Source: Paraclostridium hominis
GTDB lineage: Bacteria; Bacillota; Clostridia; Peptostreptococcales; Peptostreptococcaceae
NCBI RefSeq assembly: GCF_014306135.1
Contig: NZ_JACRWD010000004.1
Coordinates: forward strand, 104,708 to 168,707
Length of the DNA: 64,000 bases
Direction of reading: 5' to 3'
Part shown: piece by piece, positions 33,260-41,186 of the stretch
Position numbering within the stretch: the first letter of the stretch is position 1
Layout of the letters: each line of letters starts with the position of its first letter
Program-made: the position numbers and the translations under genes
The notes under the pieces: generated by a model
What the model was told of the DNA's origin: nothing
Seen by the model: only the letters and a program-made list of their open reading frames with translations
Database searches by the model: none

Positions 33260-33982
33260 ATGGGACGTATAGGAAACATAATTAATAGAAAAGGTAAGCA
33301 AGATGCAAAAAGAGCAAAGATATTTACAAAGCATGCTAGAGCGATAGCAGTTGCAGCTAAAGATGGTGGAGCAGACCCAGAATACAATGCAACTTTAAAA
33401 ACAGCAATAGATAAAGCTAAAGCAGATAACATGCCTAACGATAATATAGATAGAGCTATAGCTAAAGGTGCCGGTGGCGGAGCAAATGAAAACTTTGAAA
33501 CTATAGTTTATGAAGGATATGGACCAGGAGGAGTTGCAGTAATAGTAGAAACTTTAACTGATAATAAAAATAGAACTGCAGGAAATGTTAGATACTACTT
33601 TGATAAAAATGGTGGTAACCTAGGTACTAGTGGATGTGTGTCTTTTATGTTTGATAGAAAAGGTCAAATATTAATAGAAGCAAATGATGAAGTATCAGAA
33701 GATGAATTAATGGAAACAGCTTTAGAAGCTGGAGCAGAAGACTTAATCGTTGAGGAAGATGGATTTGAAGTAGTAACTTCTCCAGAAGATTTCCAAGCAG
33801 TTAGAGATGAATTAGAAGCTAAAGGATATAATTTTATATCTGCAGAAGTAAAATTATTACCTCAAACTACTACTAAATTAACTGAAGAAGAACAATTAAA
33901 GTTTATGAACAGATTAGTTGATATGCTAGAAGATGATGATGATGTTCAATCTATAGCACATAACTGGGAAATAGAAGAATAA
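33260..33982 (+). CDS. YebC/PmpR family protein
   Basis: Protein of 240 residues of the YebC family (GRIGNIINRKGKQDAKRAKIFTKHAR start; PDNI-like MPNDNIDRAIAKG; VETLTDNKNRTAGNVR). Members were named transcription regulators; recent work on YebC2-type proteins links them to translation of proline-rich stretches. Which type this is was not determined. Ends in a palindromic terminator shared with the convergent DUF1540 gene. Confidence 0.93.
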   Translation: MGRIGNIINRKGKQDAKRAKIFTKHARAIAVAAKDGGADPEYNATLKTAIDKAKADNMPNDNIDRAIAKGAGGGANENFETIVYEGYGPGGVAVIVETLTDNKNRTAGNVRYYFDKNGGNLGTSGCVSFMFDRKGQILIEANDEVSEDELMETALEAGAEDLIVEEDGFEVVTSPEDFQAVRDELEAKGYNFISAEVKLLPQTTTKLTEEEQLKFMNRLVDMLEDDDDVQSIAHNWEIEE

Positions 33983-34020
33983 ATAAAAAGAGGAGATATA
34001 TATCTCCTCTTTTTATTTAT
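33979..34020. terminator. Perfect 42-bp palindrome between yebC and DUF1540 genes
   Basis: 21-bp arms with no spacer centred between 33999 and 34000, overlapping the 3' ends of both convergent genes. Core AGAGGAGATAT, T5 on either strand. Confidence 0.9.
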
Positions 34021-34336
34021 ATTTAAAACTAGAACAGCTTGTCTCGGAATACATATTAGGTCTTTTAGTATCAGGTGAAACCTTAATAGAATCTAATGTA
34101 CATAAGTTATTATCATTATAAACACAAGTTTCTACTTTACAACATATACAAGAACAAGGACCATCATCATTTGTATTATTAGTTAAATTACTATAAACAA
34201 AATTTTCTAAAAATGATGCACAAGCTGTATGTTCGATTGTTTTTGCTTGAGTTCCGTGTACATCAATTCTATTTGCGTAACATATGTTTTTATTATTGTG
34301 AGAACAATTTTCAACACTACAATTTATTTTACTCAT
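34013..34336 (-). CDS. DUF1540 cysteine-rich protein (two repeats)
   Basis: Protein of 107 residues with two copies of a DUF1540-like metal-binding motif: CSVENCSHNNKNICYANRI...TACASF and CKVETCVYNDNNLCTLDSI...TSCSSF. They are separated by a short acidic linker with CSCICC. Twelve cysteines in total suggest metal binding. The function is unknown; similar proteins occur in spore formers. The ATG at 34336 follows AGGAGG; a longer frame to 34378 lacks a ribosome site. Confidence 0.82.
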   Translation of the reverse strand: MSKINCSVENCSHNNKNICYANRIDVHGTQAKTIEHTACASFLENFVYSNLTNNTNDDGPCSCICCKVETCVYNDNNLCTLDSIKVSPDTKRPNMYSETSCSSFKYK

Positions 34337-34397
34337 GGAAATCCCTCCTATAATAGTATATAGTAAAATTATTTCCAAATAGATTTGTATATATACT

Positions 34398-34448
34398 AAA
34401 TATAAATAAATTAGGCGATATAAAAATAATATATTAATATATCGCCTT
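34398..34448 (-). terminator. Terminator of the 105-residue hypothetical gene
   Basis: 10-bp stem AGGCGATATA / TATATCGCCT around an AT-only loop; weak T tail on the minus strand. Confidence 0.55.
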
Positions 34449-34455
34449 TAAAAGT

Positions 34456-34773
34456 TTAGTTATTGTGTGAAAATAATATATCATAATTTTTTATATCCAT
34501 TAAGATTCTTGCAATTAGTACTGAACTTCCAGGATAAGTTTTTATCAAAGGACAAATATCATATAATCCTATCTCAAAATCTTTAAAAGTATAGCTACTT
34601 TCTTGATCTATAAATTTTTCAAAATTTTTCACATAATTTTTTATATCTATAAATTGTGCAAGTGATAGGTTTGCAAAAACACTTATTTTGTGATTCGGTT
34701 GTTTTAAAAGTAATACTTGCTGTTTAAATTCAATAAACTCCAATCTATCTAAAATTCTATTATCTATATTCAA
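34456..34773 (-). CDS. Hypothetical protein, 105 residues
   Basis: I do not recognise it. A soluble, mixed-charge protein, probably helical (ILDRLEFIEFKQQVLLLK; LSLAQFIDIKNYVKNFEKF), with no Cys cluster and no membrane segment. Its upstream AGGGGGA (minus strand) and a dedicated hairpin terminator support it as a real gene. No operon partner. Confidence 0.65.
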   Translation of the reverse strand: MNIDNRILDRLEFIEFKQQVLLLKQPNHKISVFANLSLAQFIDIKNYVKNFEKFIDQESSYTFKDFEIGLYDICPLIKTYPGSSVLIARILMDIKNYDILFSHNN

Positions 34774-34886
34774 TAATTAATCCCCCTTTTACCAACTATA
34801 TTATAAGTTTTTAACAGTATAATATGAAAATCGATTAGTAAATGGAACGAATATTTAAAAATTTTAATTAAAAATTAATCAATAAA

Positions 34887-34900
34887 TTGATTGTAATCAC
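34887..34900 (+). promoter_or_regulatory. Fnr-type box upstream of the cupin operon
   Basis: TTGAT-TGTA-ATCAC. Its centre is 41.5 bp before the start predicted from the TATAAT at 34923-34928, the classic position of a class II Crp/Fnr activator. The likely binding protein is encoded at 35724-36434. Confidence 0.6.
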
Positions 34901-34922
34901 AGTTTTATTAAACAATTGTACA

Positions 34923-34928
34923 TATAAT
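34923..34928 (+). promoter_or_regulatory. -10 element of the cupin operon
   Basis: TATAAT with no -35 match 17 bp upstream, as expected for an activator-dependent promoter. Confidence 0.55.
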
Positions 34929-35005
34929 GTAAATATAACTTGTAAAACTTGATACAACAAAAATAGAATAAATTTAATAAATGATAGAAAAAGGAGATTA
35001 AAGGT

Positions 35006-35344
35006 ATGAAAGAATTAATAAAAAATATAGAAAAAGCAAAAAGTATAGATTTTGATAGTTTAGTAAGTTGTAGTGAGGGACAAATAGAAACAGTAACTAT
35101 GGCACAAAAAAAAGGTGTGGGAATAACTGTCTTAGCTTTTGGTAAGGGAGAAGGAGTAGGGCCTCATGCAGCAAAAGGGGATGCTTTAATATATATACAT
35201 GAAGGTGTTGCAACAGTAAAAATAGGAGAGGACACAATAGAAGCCACAAAAGGTCAATTTGTAGTCATGCCAGCTAATATACAACATCAAGTAACTGCAA
35301 AAGAAGATATGAAGATGCTTTTAGTAGTTGTTAAGGAGGACTAA
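35006..35344 (+). CDS. Cupin-domain protein, first of pair
   Basis: Single-domain cupin of 112 residues: GPHAAKGDALIYIHEG with a His and Glu that could hold a metal, a beta-barrel, then PANIQHQV carrying the last His. AAAGGAG is upstream. It lies 3 bp before a second cupin gene in an operon with an Fnr-type box, so an oxidative or nitrosative stress link is inferred. No substrate is known. Confidence 0.82.
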   Translation: MKELIKNIEKAKSIDFDSLVSCSEGQIETVTMAQKKGVGITVLAFGKGEGVGPHAAKGDALIYIHEGVATVKIGEDTIEATKGQFVVMPANIQHQVTAKEDMKMLLVVVKED

Positions 35345-35347
35345 AAA

Positions 35348-35683
35348 ATGAAGTATTTAAGAAATATTGAAGCATTTAAATCTATACCAATGAATGAAAT
35401 GATAAATCACACTGGAAATAAGATTGCAAGTAAAGCTCTAATAGATAATGACAATACAGAGATAAGATTTTTCTCGTTTGCAAAAGGAGAAAGTATAGAT
35501 AAAGAATATTATGAAATGGAAACATTGTTTGTCATAATAGAAGGTAGTTGTAGAGTTTTATATAATGAAAATGAAGAAGTATTGTTAAATAAAGGTGATA
35601 TCGTAGCTTTAGAGGCTGATATAAACTATGGAGTGGAAGCTTTGACTGATGTTAAGTTATTTAATATATTAGTAAAAGCATAA
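35348..35683 (+). CDS. Cupin-domain protein, second of pair
   Basis: Cupin of 111 residues, paralogous in fold to the gene before it. The usual metal-binding His residues are missing from both motifs (SIDKEYYEMETLFVIIEG; ALEADINYGVEAL), so it may be a non-metal partner or binding subunit. Start codon directly behind AAGGAGGA at the end of the first cupin gene: tight translational coupling. Confidence 0.78.
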   Translation: MKYLRNIEAFKSIPMNEMINHTGNKIASKALIDNDNTEIRFFSFAKGESIDKEYYEMETLFVIIEGSCRVLYNENEEVLLNKGDIVALEADINYGVEALTDVKLFNILVKA

Positions 35684-35685
35684 AT

Positions 35686-35726
35686 AATAAAAAAGCTATA
35701 GCAAAGCTATAGTTTTTTTATTATTA
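35686..35726. terminator. Terminator between cupin operon and Crp/Fnr gene
   Basis: About 20-bp arms (CTATAGC core, one G-T pair) with an AAA loop and T7 run, between convergent genes. Confidence 0.88.
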
Positions 35727-36434
35727 ATAAGTGAATTCTTTTATTTTATCAAAATCTTTTACTATTAGAGTTTTATTACCTTTAAGTTTTATAGCTCCAA
35801 TTTCTTCAAACATGGGTAATTTTCTACTTATAGTTTCTCTTGTTATACCACAGTAATTTCCCATTCCTTCTCTATTTACTGGAAGTTTAATTATGACACC
35901 TTCATTAGATTTAACTCCATATTTTTCGCTAAAATCCAAAATCATATTGGCTATTCTTGAATGAATATCATTAGTTGCAAGATTTATAGCTATGTTTTCA
36001 GCTTCTACAAGTCTTTTACTAAGTTGATTTATTATTTTTAAAGAAATGCTTGGATTTTTAGCTAGAACTTCATCAAAATTTTCTTTAGACATTATACATA
36101 TAGTTGTTTTTTCTAATACAGTAGCAGAAAAGTTACTTATTGGGTTATCTTCAAACAAATTAGATTCTCCAAAAAACTCACCTTCCTTTAGTATATGAAC
36201 TATTTGTTCTTTTCCTTCACTTGTAAGTTTAGATAATTTAACTGCACCACTACTTAAGATGAATAGATTGGATGATTTTTCCCCTTCAGTACAAAGAACA
36301 TCACCTTTATTGAATATAAGGTGACTCATGGTAATAGCTATTTTATTCATTTCATCTTTGCTTAAAGCAGAAAATATAGGAACTTCTTTTGCATATAACT
36401 TTTTTTTGCAATTTTCACAGCTGAATCTTTCCAC
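35724..36434 (-). CDS. Crp/Fnr family transcription regulator
   Basis: Regulator of 236 residues with a cyclic-nucleotide-binding-like sensor (about 20-140) and a C-terminal Crp-type HTH (GNYCGITRETISRKLPMFEEIGAI). Cysteines C6, C9, C48 and C113 are arranged somewhat like the four Fe-S ligands of FNR, two of them in an N-terminal CENC. An Fe-S or NO/redox sensor is therefore plausible but unproven. It starts with GTG behind AAAGGAGATG. It lies between the cupin and flavodiiron operons, each preceded by the same Fnr-type box. Confidence 0.87.
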   Translation of the reverse strand: MERFSCENCKKKLYAKEVPIFSALSKDEMNKIAITMSHLIFNKGDVLCTEGEKSSNLFILSSGAVKLSKLTSEGKEQIVHILKEGEFFGESNLFEDNPISNFSATVLEKTTICIMSKENFDEVLAKNPSISLKIINQLSKRLVEAENIAINLATNDIHSRIANMILDFSEKYGVKSNEGVIIKLPVNREGMGNYCGITRETISRKLPMFEEIGAIKLKGNKTLIVKDFDKIKEFTY

Positions 36435-36487
36435 AAAAACATCTCCTTTTATTTTGTACTTATATTGGAATATATGGATGGTTAAAC

Positions 36488-36499
36488 GTTTATATAAAC
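36488..36499. promoter_or_regulatory. 12-bp palindrome in the Crp/Fnr gene leader
   Basis: GTTTATATAAAC, 54 bp before the regulator start on the minus strand; possible site in its own promoter region. The rest of the 218-bp divergent region is AT-rich. Confidence 0.3.
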
Positions 36500-36566
36500 T
36501 TATATTTAAATTATATAATAAAATATATTTATTAAAAATATAAATAATTTTAAAATCCTACAAATT

Positions 36567-36580
36567 TTGACTACAATCAC
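36567..36580 (+). promoter_or_regulatory. Fnr-type box upstream of the flavodiiron operon
   Basis: TTGAC-TACA-ATCAC. It starts 36 bp before TATTAT at 36603-36608, exactly the spacing seen for the cupin promoter, with the centre at about -41.5. Confidence 0.6.
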
Positions 36581-36602
36581 ATTTTTTTTAAGTAAAGAAA
36601 GT

Positions 36603-36608
36603 TATTAT
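36603..36608 (+). promoter_or_regulatory. -10 element of the flavodiiron operon
   Basis: TATTAT without a recognisable -35, suiting activation by the box upstream. Confidence 0.5.
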
Positions 36609-36652
36609 GTATTCATAAAGGTAATGAGCAGATAAATTAGGAGGTAATTATT

Positions 36653-37873
36653 ATGGATAACATAAAACTTACAAAAGATATTTATTACATAGGAAAAGTT
36701 GATGATAGAGATGTTCCTTTTCATAGATTAATACTTACAAAAGGAACAACATACAATAGTTATTTTTTAGATACAGAAAAACCAACAGTAATAGATACTG
36801 TTGATATGATTTATGGGAGAGAATTTGTAGAAAATTTAAGTAAATTAACAAATTTAGAAAAAATAAAATATATAGTTGTAAATCATACTGAACCAGATCA
36901 TTCAGGTGCAATGGCAGGACTTTGTATAAAAGCTAAAAATGCTACTATAGTTTGTTCAGAGATTGCAGTAAATGAATTGAAAGAATTATATAAGTTACAT
37001 AATAGAGAATTTTTAGTTGTTAAAGATGGTGATACATTAGATATAGGTGGAAAGACACTTTTATTTAAAATGACACCATATCTTCATACAGCAGAGACAA
37101 TGATAACATATTGTGTGGAAGATAAAATATTATTTCCTTGTGATATATTTAGTACACATGTAGCTACATTTGATTTATTTGATAATCTAGCAAAAGAAGA
37201 TATAACTGATGATTTTATAGGATATTATAATGCAATAATAGCTCCTCATAGAAATTATGTGAAAATATTAATGGAAGCTATAAAAGATTTGGATATAAAA
37301 ATGATAGCACCATCTCATGGGTATATATTAACTCAAGATATAGATAAATACATAAACATATACAAAGATATGAGTGTTATAGATTTAAATGGTAAAAAAG
37401 CTAGTATAGTTTATAGTACTATGAGAAATTCAACTAAAAGTATAGCGAATTTAATTAAGACAGAATTAGAAAATGCTAATATGGAAGTTTCATTATTCAA
37501 TGCTAATAAAGATGATATAAATGAAATATTAAAAGCAATAGAAAGCTCAGATGTTGTATTATTTGGTTCATCAACTAGATATGGAGATATGATAGGAAGT
37601 ATAGAAAATGTATTAAAAGAACTTAAAGAAAAAGATTTAGAAGGTAAAATAGCAGGAGCATTTGGGTCTTATGGATGGAGTGGAGAATCTATAGAGATAA
37701 TACAAGAATATTTAAATGATACAAACATGAATGTATTAAACACTTCAAATATTATAAAAAATACAGGAATGACAGAAGTTGAATTTCCAATAAGAGTAAA
37801 ATTTTCATTAAATGAAGATTCAAGTAAAGAAGTTATAAAGGCTGTTGAATATATAAAGACAGTTATAAAATAA
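36653..37873 (+). CDS. Flavodiiron protein (A-type flavoprotein, NO/O2 reductase)
   Basis: Reduces O2 to water or NO to N2O, protecting anaerobes. The 406-residue protein has an N-terminal metallo-beta-lactamase domain with diiron ligands in NHTEPDH (H78, E80, D82, H83) and further His/Asp in LHTAETM, CDIFSTH and APSHG. The C-terminal flavodoxin domain (about 255-400) has the FMN loop STMRNSTKSIA. AGGAGG precedes the ATG. The next gene is rubredoxin, its likely electron donor. Confidence 0.94.
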   Translation: MDNIKLTKDIYYIGKVDDRDVPFHRLILTKGTTYNSYFLDTEKPTVIDTVDMIYGREFVENLSKLTNLEKIKYIVVNHTEPDHSGAMAGLCIKAKNATIVCSEIAVNELKELYKLHNREFLVVKDGDTLDIGGKTLLFKMTPYLHTAETMITYCVEDKILFPCDIFSTHVATFDLFDNLAKEDITDDFIGYYNAIIAPHRNYVKILMEAIKDLDIKMIAPSHGYILTQDIDKYINIYKDMSVIDLNGKKASIVYSTMRNSTKSIANLIKTELENANMEVSLFNANKDDINEILKAIESSDVVLFGSSTRYGDMIGSIENVLKELKEKDLEGKIAGAFGSYGWSGESIEIIQEYLNDTNMNVLNTSNIIKNTGMTEVEFPIRVKFSLNEDSSKEVIKAVEYIKTVIK

Positions 37874-37891
37874 ATTTAAAGGAGAAAGAAA

Positions 37892-38056
37892 ATGCAAAAA
37901 TATGTATGTGATGTTTGTCAATATGTTTATGATCCAGAAATAGGAGATCCTGAAAATGGAGTGGCTCCAGGAACTAAATGGGAAGATGTTCCTGAAGATT
38001 GGACTTGCCCAGATTGTGGAGCAGATAAGAGTTATTTCTCAAAATTTGAAGACTAA
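37892..38056 (+). CDS. Rubredoxin
   Basis: 54-residue Fe(Cys)4 electron carrier: MQKYVCDVCQYVYDP at the start and WTCPDCGADKSYF at the end give the two CxxC pairs. Begins 18 bp after the flavodiiron gene, with AAGGAGAAAG before the ATG, and is presumably co-transcribed to supply electrons to that enzyme. No other gene follows in the operon. Confidence 0.95.
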   Translation: MQKYVCDVCQYVYDPEIGDPENGVAPGTKWEDVPEDWTCPDCGADKSYFSKFED

Positions 38057-38072
38057 AGAAAAATATTAATAA

Positions 38073-38125
38073 AAAGAGTGTCTTAAGGAATTTAGCTTTA
38101 AATTTTTTAAGACACTTTTTTATTT
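38073..38125 (+). terminator. Terminator of the flavodiiron-rubredoxin operon
   Basis: AAAGAGTGTCTTAA pairing with TTAAGACACTTTTTT around a ~20-nt AT-rich loop. Confidence 0.75.
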
Positions 38126-38213
38126 GCATACTGATATTTTATAAATAATTTTAAATAAATGTATGAAAAATATCTAATTGGAAAAAATAACCGGTATAAG
38201 GAGGTTGTTTTTA

Positions 38214-38813
38214 ATGTTCGAAAAGAAAAAAGAATTTCCTTGGCGAATACCGATTATGATAGTTTTAGGCATAGCAGTTCTCGCTGGAGGGATTTATGTA
38301 GGATTTAAAACATCAGATGAAGTGATCTCTAAAGATAAAGACACAAAACCTAAAAAGGAAGAAGAAATAGTTAAAGACACATTTAAGTTAAGCAAAGATT
38401 GTGAAATTTGGGTAGAAAAAACATTTGAAGATGGAACATCTAGTAATGAACCACCAACTATGATAGGAACGATACCATCAGAATTAATAGGAAAGTCAAA
38501 GGATGAGATAACTAAATATCTAACAACAAAATATCCAAACAGAACAATAAAAAAATTAGATAAATATGAAATAACTTTACAAGAAAAAGAAAATTTTAAT
38601 GATCCCAAAAAAGCTAATCAATTTGTAATAGAAGACAAAAAAGGTATTATAGTAGTTTGCAAGTACAATGGCAATGGAGATAGAGAAATACTTGAAAATA
38701 CTGACATTGAAACTGAGTCTTTGCCTAAAAAGGTTCAAGAAGAAGTCAAGGTTGGTATATCTGCAACAACACAAGATGAAATATATTCTAAACTAGAGGA
38801 TTTTGGAAGTTAA
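38214..38813 (+). CDS. BofC-like membrane-anchored protein
   Basis: Protein of 199 residues with one N-terminal membrane helix (about 13-31), a Lys-rich spacer, and an extracytoplasmic region. The end of that region (FVIEDKKGIIVVCKYNG; ESLPKKVQEEVKVGI; LYSKLEDF-like ending) fits the BofC C-terminal domain. In Bacillus BofC restrains SpoIVB in sigma-K control, and bofC also sits beside ruvAB, so position supports the call. ATG 38214 follows AAGGAGG; an upstream in-frame start lacks a ribosome site. Confidence 0.7.
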   Translation: MFEKKKEFPWRIPIMIVLGIAVLAGGIYVGFKTSDEVISKDKDTKPKKEEEIVKDTFKLSKDCEIWVEKTFEDGTSSNEPPTMIGTIPSELIGKSKDEITKYLTTKYPNRTIKKLDKYEITLQEKENFNDPKKANQFVIEDKKGIIVVCKYNGNGDREILENTDIETESLPKKVQEEVKVGISATTQDEIYSKLEDFGS

Positions 38814-38840
38814 ACACTTAAAATAATTTAATAATATCTA

Positions 38841-38884
38841 ACTATAAAGAGATGAAAGGGAAACTTTTCATCTCTTTATAGTTT
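38841..38884 (+). terminator. Terminator of the bofC-like gene
   Basis: 18-bp stem AACTATAAAGAGATGAAA with an ~8-nt loop, ending in TTT; separates it from ruvC. Confidence 0.8.
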
Positions 38885-38948
38885 GCATAGAAATATGGTA
38901 TTATATATTAATACAGAACGTAAGTTTCGTAAAAGGAGTTATTTTAGT

Positions 38949-39458
38949 ATGATTATTTTAGGTATAGATCCAGGAATAGCTATAGTTGGTTATGGAATTA
39001 TAGAATATAAAAATAATAAATTTAGGGTTATTGATTATGGAGCAGTAACTACACCAGCACATATGGATGTATTAAAAAGATTAGAACTTGTTTATAAAGG
39101 TATAGATATGCTTATCAAAAACTACAACATAGATGAAGTTGGTATAGAAGAATTATTCTTTAATAAAAATGTAAAAACAGCTATTACAGTAGCACAAGCA
39201 AGGGGCGTTACTATGCTTGCTTGTGCACATAATAATAAGCCAGTATACGAGTACACACCTCTTCAAGTGAAGCAAGGAGTAGTAGGATATGGTAGGGCAC
39301 AAAAAGCTCAAGTACAACAGATGGTTAAATCTTTTTTAAATTTAAAATCAGTACCAAAACCAGATGATGTAGCAGATGCATTAGCAGTTGCAATATGTCA
39401 TTGCCATTCGAATAAATTAGAAAAAACACTTAAAAATATAGGGGGGAAATATGTATAG
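38949..39458 (+). CDS. ruvC: Holliday junction resolvase RuvC
   Basis: Endonuclease that resolves Holliday junctions with RuvAB. The 169-residue protein starts MIILGIDPGIAIVGYG with the first catalytic Asp. Later acidic sites are EELFF and the DDVADALAVAICH end. ATG 38949 is preceded by AAAAGGAG; an upstream extension of 22 codons lacks conservation and a ribosome site. It overlaps ruvA by 8 bp. Confidence 0.95.
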   Translation: MIILGIDPGIAIVGYGIIEYKNNKFRVIDYGAVTTPAHMDVLKRLELVYKGIDMLIKNYNIDEVGIEELFFNKNVKTAITVAQARGVTMLACAHNNKPVYEYTPLQVKQGVVGYGRAQKAQVQQMVKSFLNLKSVPKPDDVADALAVAICHCHSNKLEKTLKNIGGKYV

Positions 39459-40053
39459 TTATATAAAAGGAAGTATAGAAGAAATAAACTTAGATAGCTT
39501 AGTAATAGAAGCAAATAATATTGGATATAAAGTTAATGTATCATCAAATACACTATCAGATTTAAAGCTAGGAAAAGAATATAAAATATATACCAAATTA
39601 ATAGTAAGAGAAGATGATATGAGTCTTTGTGGTTTTTCAACAAAAGAAGAACTTAACATGTTTGAATTATTAAATTCAGTCTCTAAGATAGGACCTAAGG
39701 TTGCATTAGGTATATTATCTTTTGCAACCCCAAAGCAAATAGGTGCATATATAGTTAGTGAAGATGTGGCGAAAATGTCTAAAGCTCCTGGAGTTGGAAA
39801 GAAAACAGCAGAAAGAATTATTTTAGAATTAAAAGATAAGATAGATAAAAATAATATTGAGTTTGAGCCGACACTTCTTTCACAAGCTCCAATAGTTGTA
39901 TCTCAAGATGAAGCAGTTGATGCACTTATTGCCCTTGGATATTCATCTCAAGAATCTAAAGAAGCAGTTAATAATTGTAAAAAAGGTGGAATGAATACAG
40001 AAGATATAATAAAGAAATCATTAAGTTATTTAATGAGTAAATCTCTTAGATAA
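39451..40053 (+). CDS. ruvA: Holliday junction DNA helicase subunit RuvA
   Basis: Junction-binding protein of 200 residues: OB-fold N-terminus (MYSYIKGSIEEI), paired helix-hairpin-helix motifs (LNSVSKIGPKVALGIL; APGVGKKTAERIILELKDK) and a C-terminal UBA-like domain that contacts RuvB (VDALIALGYSSQESKEAV). AGGGGGGAAA before the ATG lies inside ruvC, so the two are coupled. Confidence 0.95.
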   Translation: MYSYIKGSIEEINLDSLVIEANNIGYKVNVSSNTLSDLKLGKEYKIYTKLIVREDDMSLCGFSTKEELNMFELLNSVSKIGPKVALGILSFATPKQIGAYIVSEDVAKMSKAPGVGKKTAERIILELKDKIDKNNIEFEPTLLSQAPIVVSQDEAVDALIALGYSSQESKEAVNNCKKGGMNTEDIIKKSLSYLMSKSLR

Positions 40054-40070
40054 GGGGGCGAATTTAAACT

Positions 40071-41084
40071 ATGTTTGAAGATGAAAATAGAATAATAACA
40101 TCCACTATGCAAAATGAAGATGTTGATATAGAAAACAATTTAAGGCCTAAAAGTTTAGATGATTATTTAGGACAAAAGAAGGCTAAAGAACTTTTAAAAA
40201 TATTTATAGAAGCAGCAAAAGCTAGAAATGAACAACTAGACCATGTTTTATTATATGGACCACCTGGGCTTGGAAAAACGACATTAGCATCTATAATAGC
40301 TAGTGAGATGGGTGTTAATCTTAGGATAACTTCAGGACCTGCAATAGAAAGAGCTGGAGATTTAGCTGCTATTTTAACTAACTTAAATGAAAATGATGTT
40401 TTATTTATAGATGAAATTCACAGAATAAGTAGAACTGTAGAAGAAGTTTTATATTCAGCTATGGAAGATTATTGTTTAGATATAATTATAGGTAAAGGCC
40501 CATCAGCTAGAAGTATAAGACTTGATTTACCTAAATTTACTTTAATTGGAGCAACTACTAAAGCTGGTATGTTAACTAATCCTTTAAGAGATAGATTTGG
40601 AGTTATATGCAAGTTAGATTATTATACAGTTGAAGAATTGGCACAAATAGTAATTAGATCATCAAGCATATTAGGAGCAGAGATTCAAATTGGAGGAGCT
40701 ACAGAAATAGCGAGAAGATCTAGAGGAACACCAAGGATATCAAATAGATTATTAAAAAGAGTTAGAGATTATGCACAAGTTAGAGCAGATGGAAATATAA
40801 CAGACGAAGTTGCAAATGATGCATTAGAATTATTAGGAGTAGATAGTTTAGGACTTGATCATGTCGATGAAAAACTTCTAAACACAATAATTGAAAAATT
40901 TAAGGGAGGTCCTGTTGGATTAGATACTTTAGCAGCTTCTACAGGAGAAGATAGAAATACAATAGAAGATGTTTATGAGCCATATCTACTTCAATTAGGA
41001 TTTATAAATAGAGGACCTAGAGGTAGGATTGCAATGCCTTTAGCTTATGATCATTTGAAAATACCATACCCTAATAAAAAATAG
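40071..41084 (+). CDS. ruvB: Holliday junction DNA helicase RuvB
   Basis: AAA+ motor for branch migration, 337 residues. Walker A GPPGLGKTT, Walker B LFIDEIHRI, sensor GATTKAGML, arginine finger region RDRFG, and a C-terminal winged helix (RGPRGRIAMPLAYDHL). Third gene of ruvCAB, 17 bp after ruvA with AAGGGGG upstream. Confidence 0.96.
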   Translation: MFEDENRIITSTMQNEDVDIENNLRPKSLDDYLGQKKAKELLKIFIEAAKARNEQLDHVLLYGPPGLGKTTLASIIASEMGVNLRITSGPAIERAGDLAAILTNLNENDVLFIDEIHRISRTVEEVLYSAMEDYCLDIIIGKGPSARSIRLDLPKFTLIGATTKAGMLTNPLRDRFGVICKLDYYTVEELAQIVIRSSSILGAEIQIGGATEIARRSRGTPRISNRLLKRVRDYAQVRADGNITDEVANDALELLGVDSLGLDHVDEKLLNTIIEKFKGGPVGLDTLAASTGEDRNTIEDVYEPYLLQLGFINRGPRGRIAMPLAYDHLKIPYPNKK

Positions 41085-41186
41085 AAATTAAATAAGCATA
41101 TTGACAATAAATATCATTAATATAGAAAAATATTATTTTTTTTGTTATGATGTAATTTGTACTAAAATATAGAAAGGACGTTTAAA

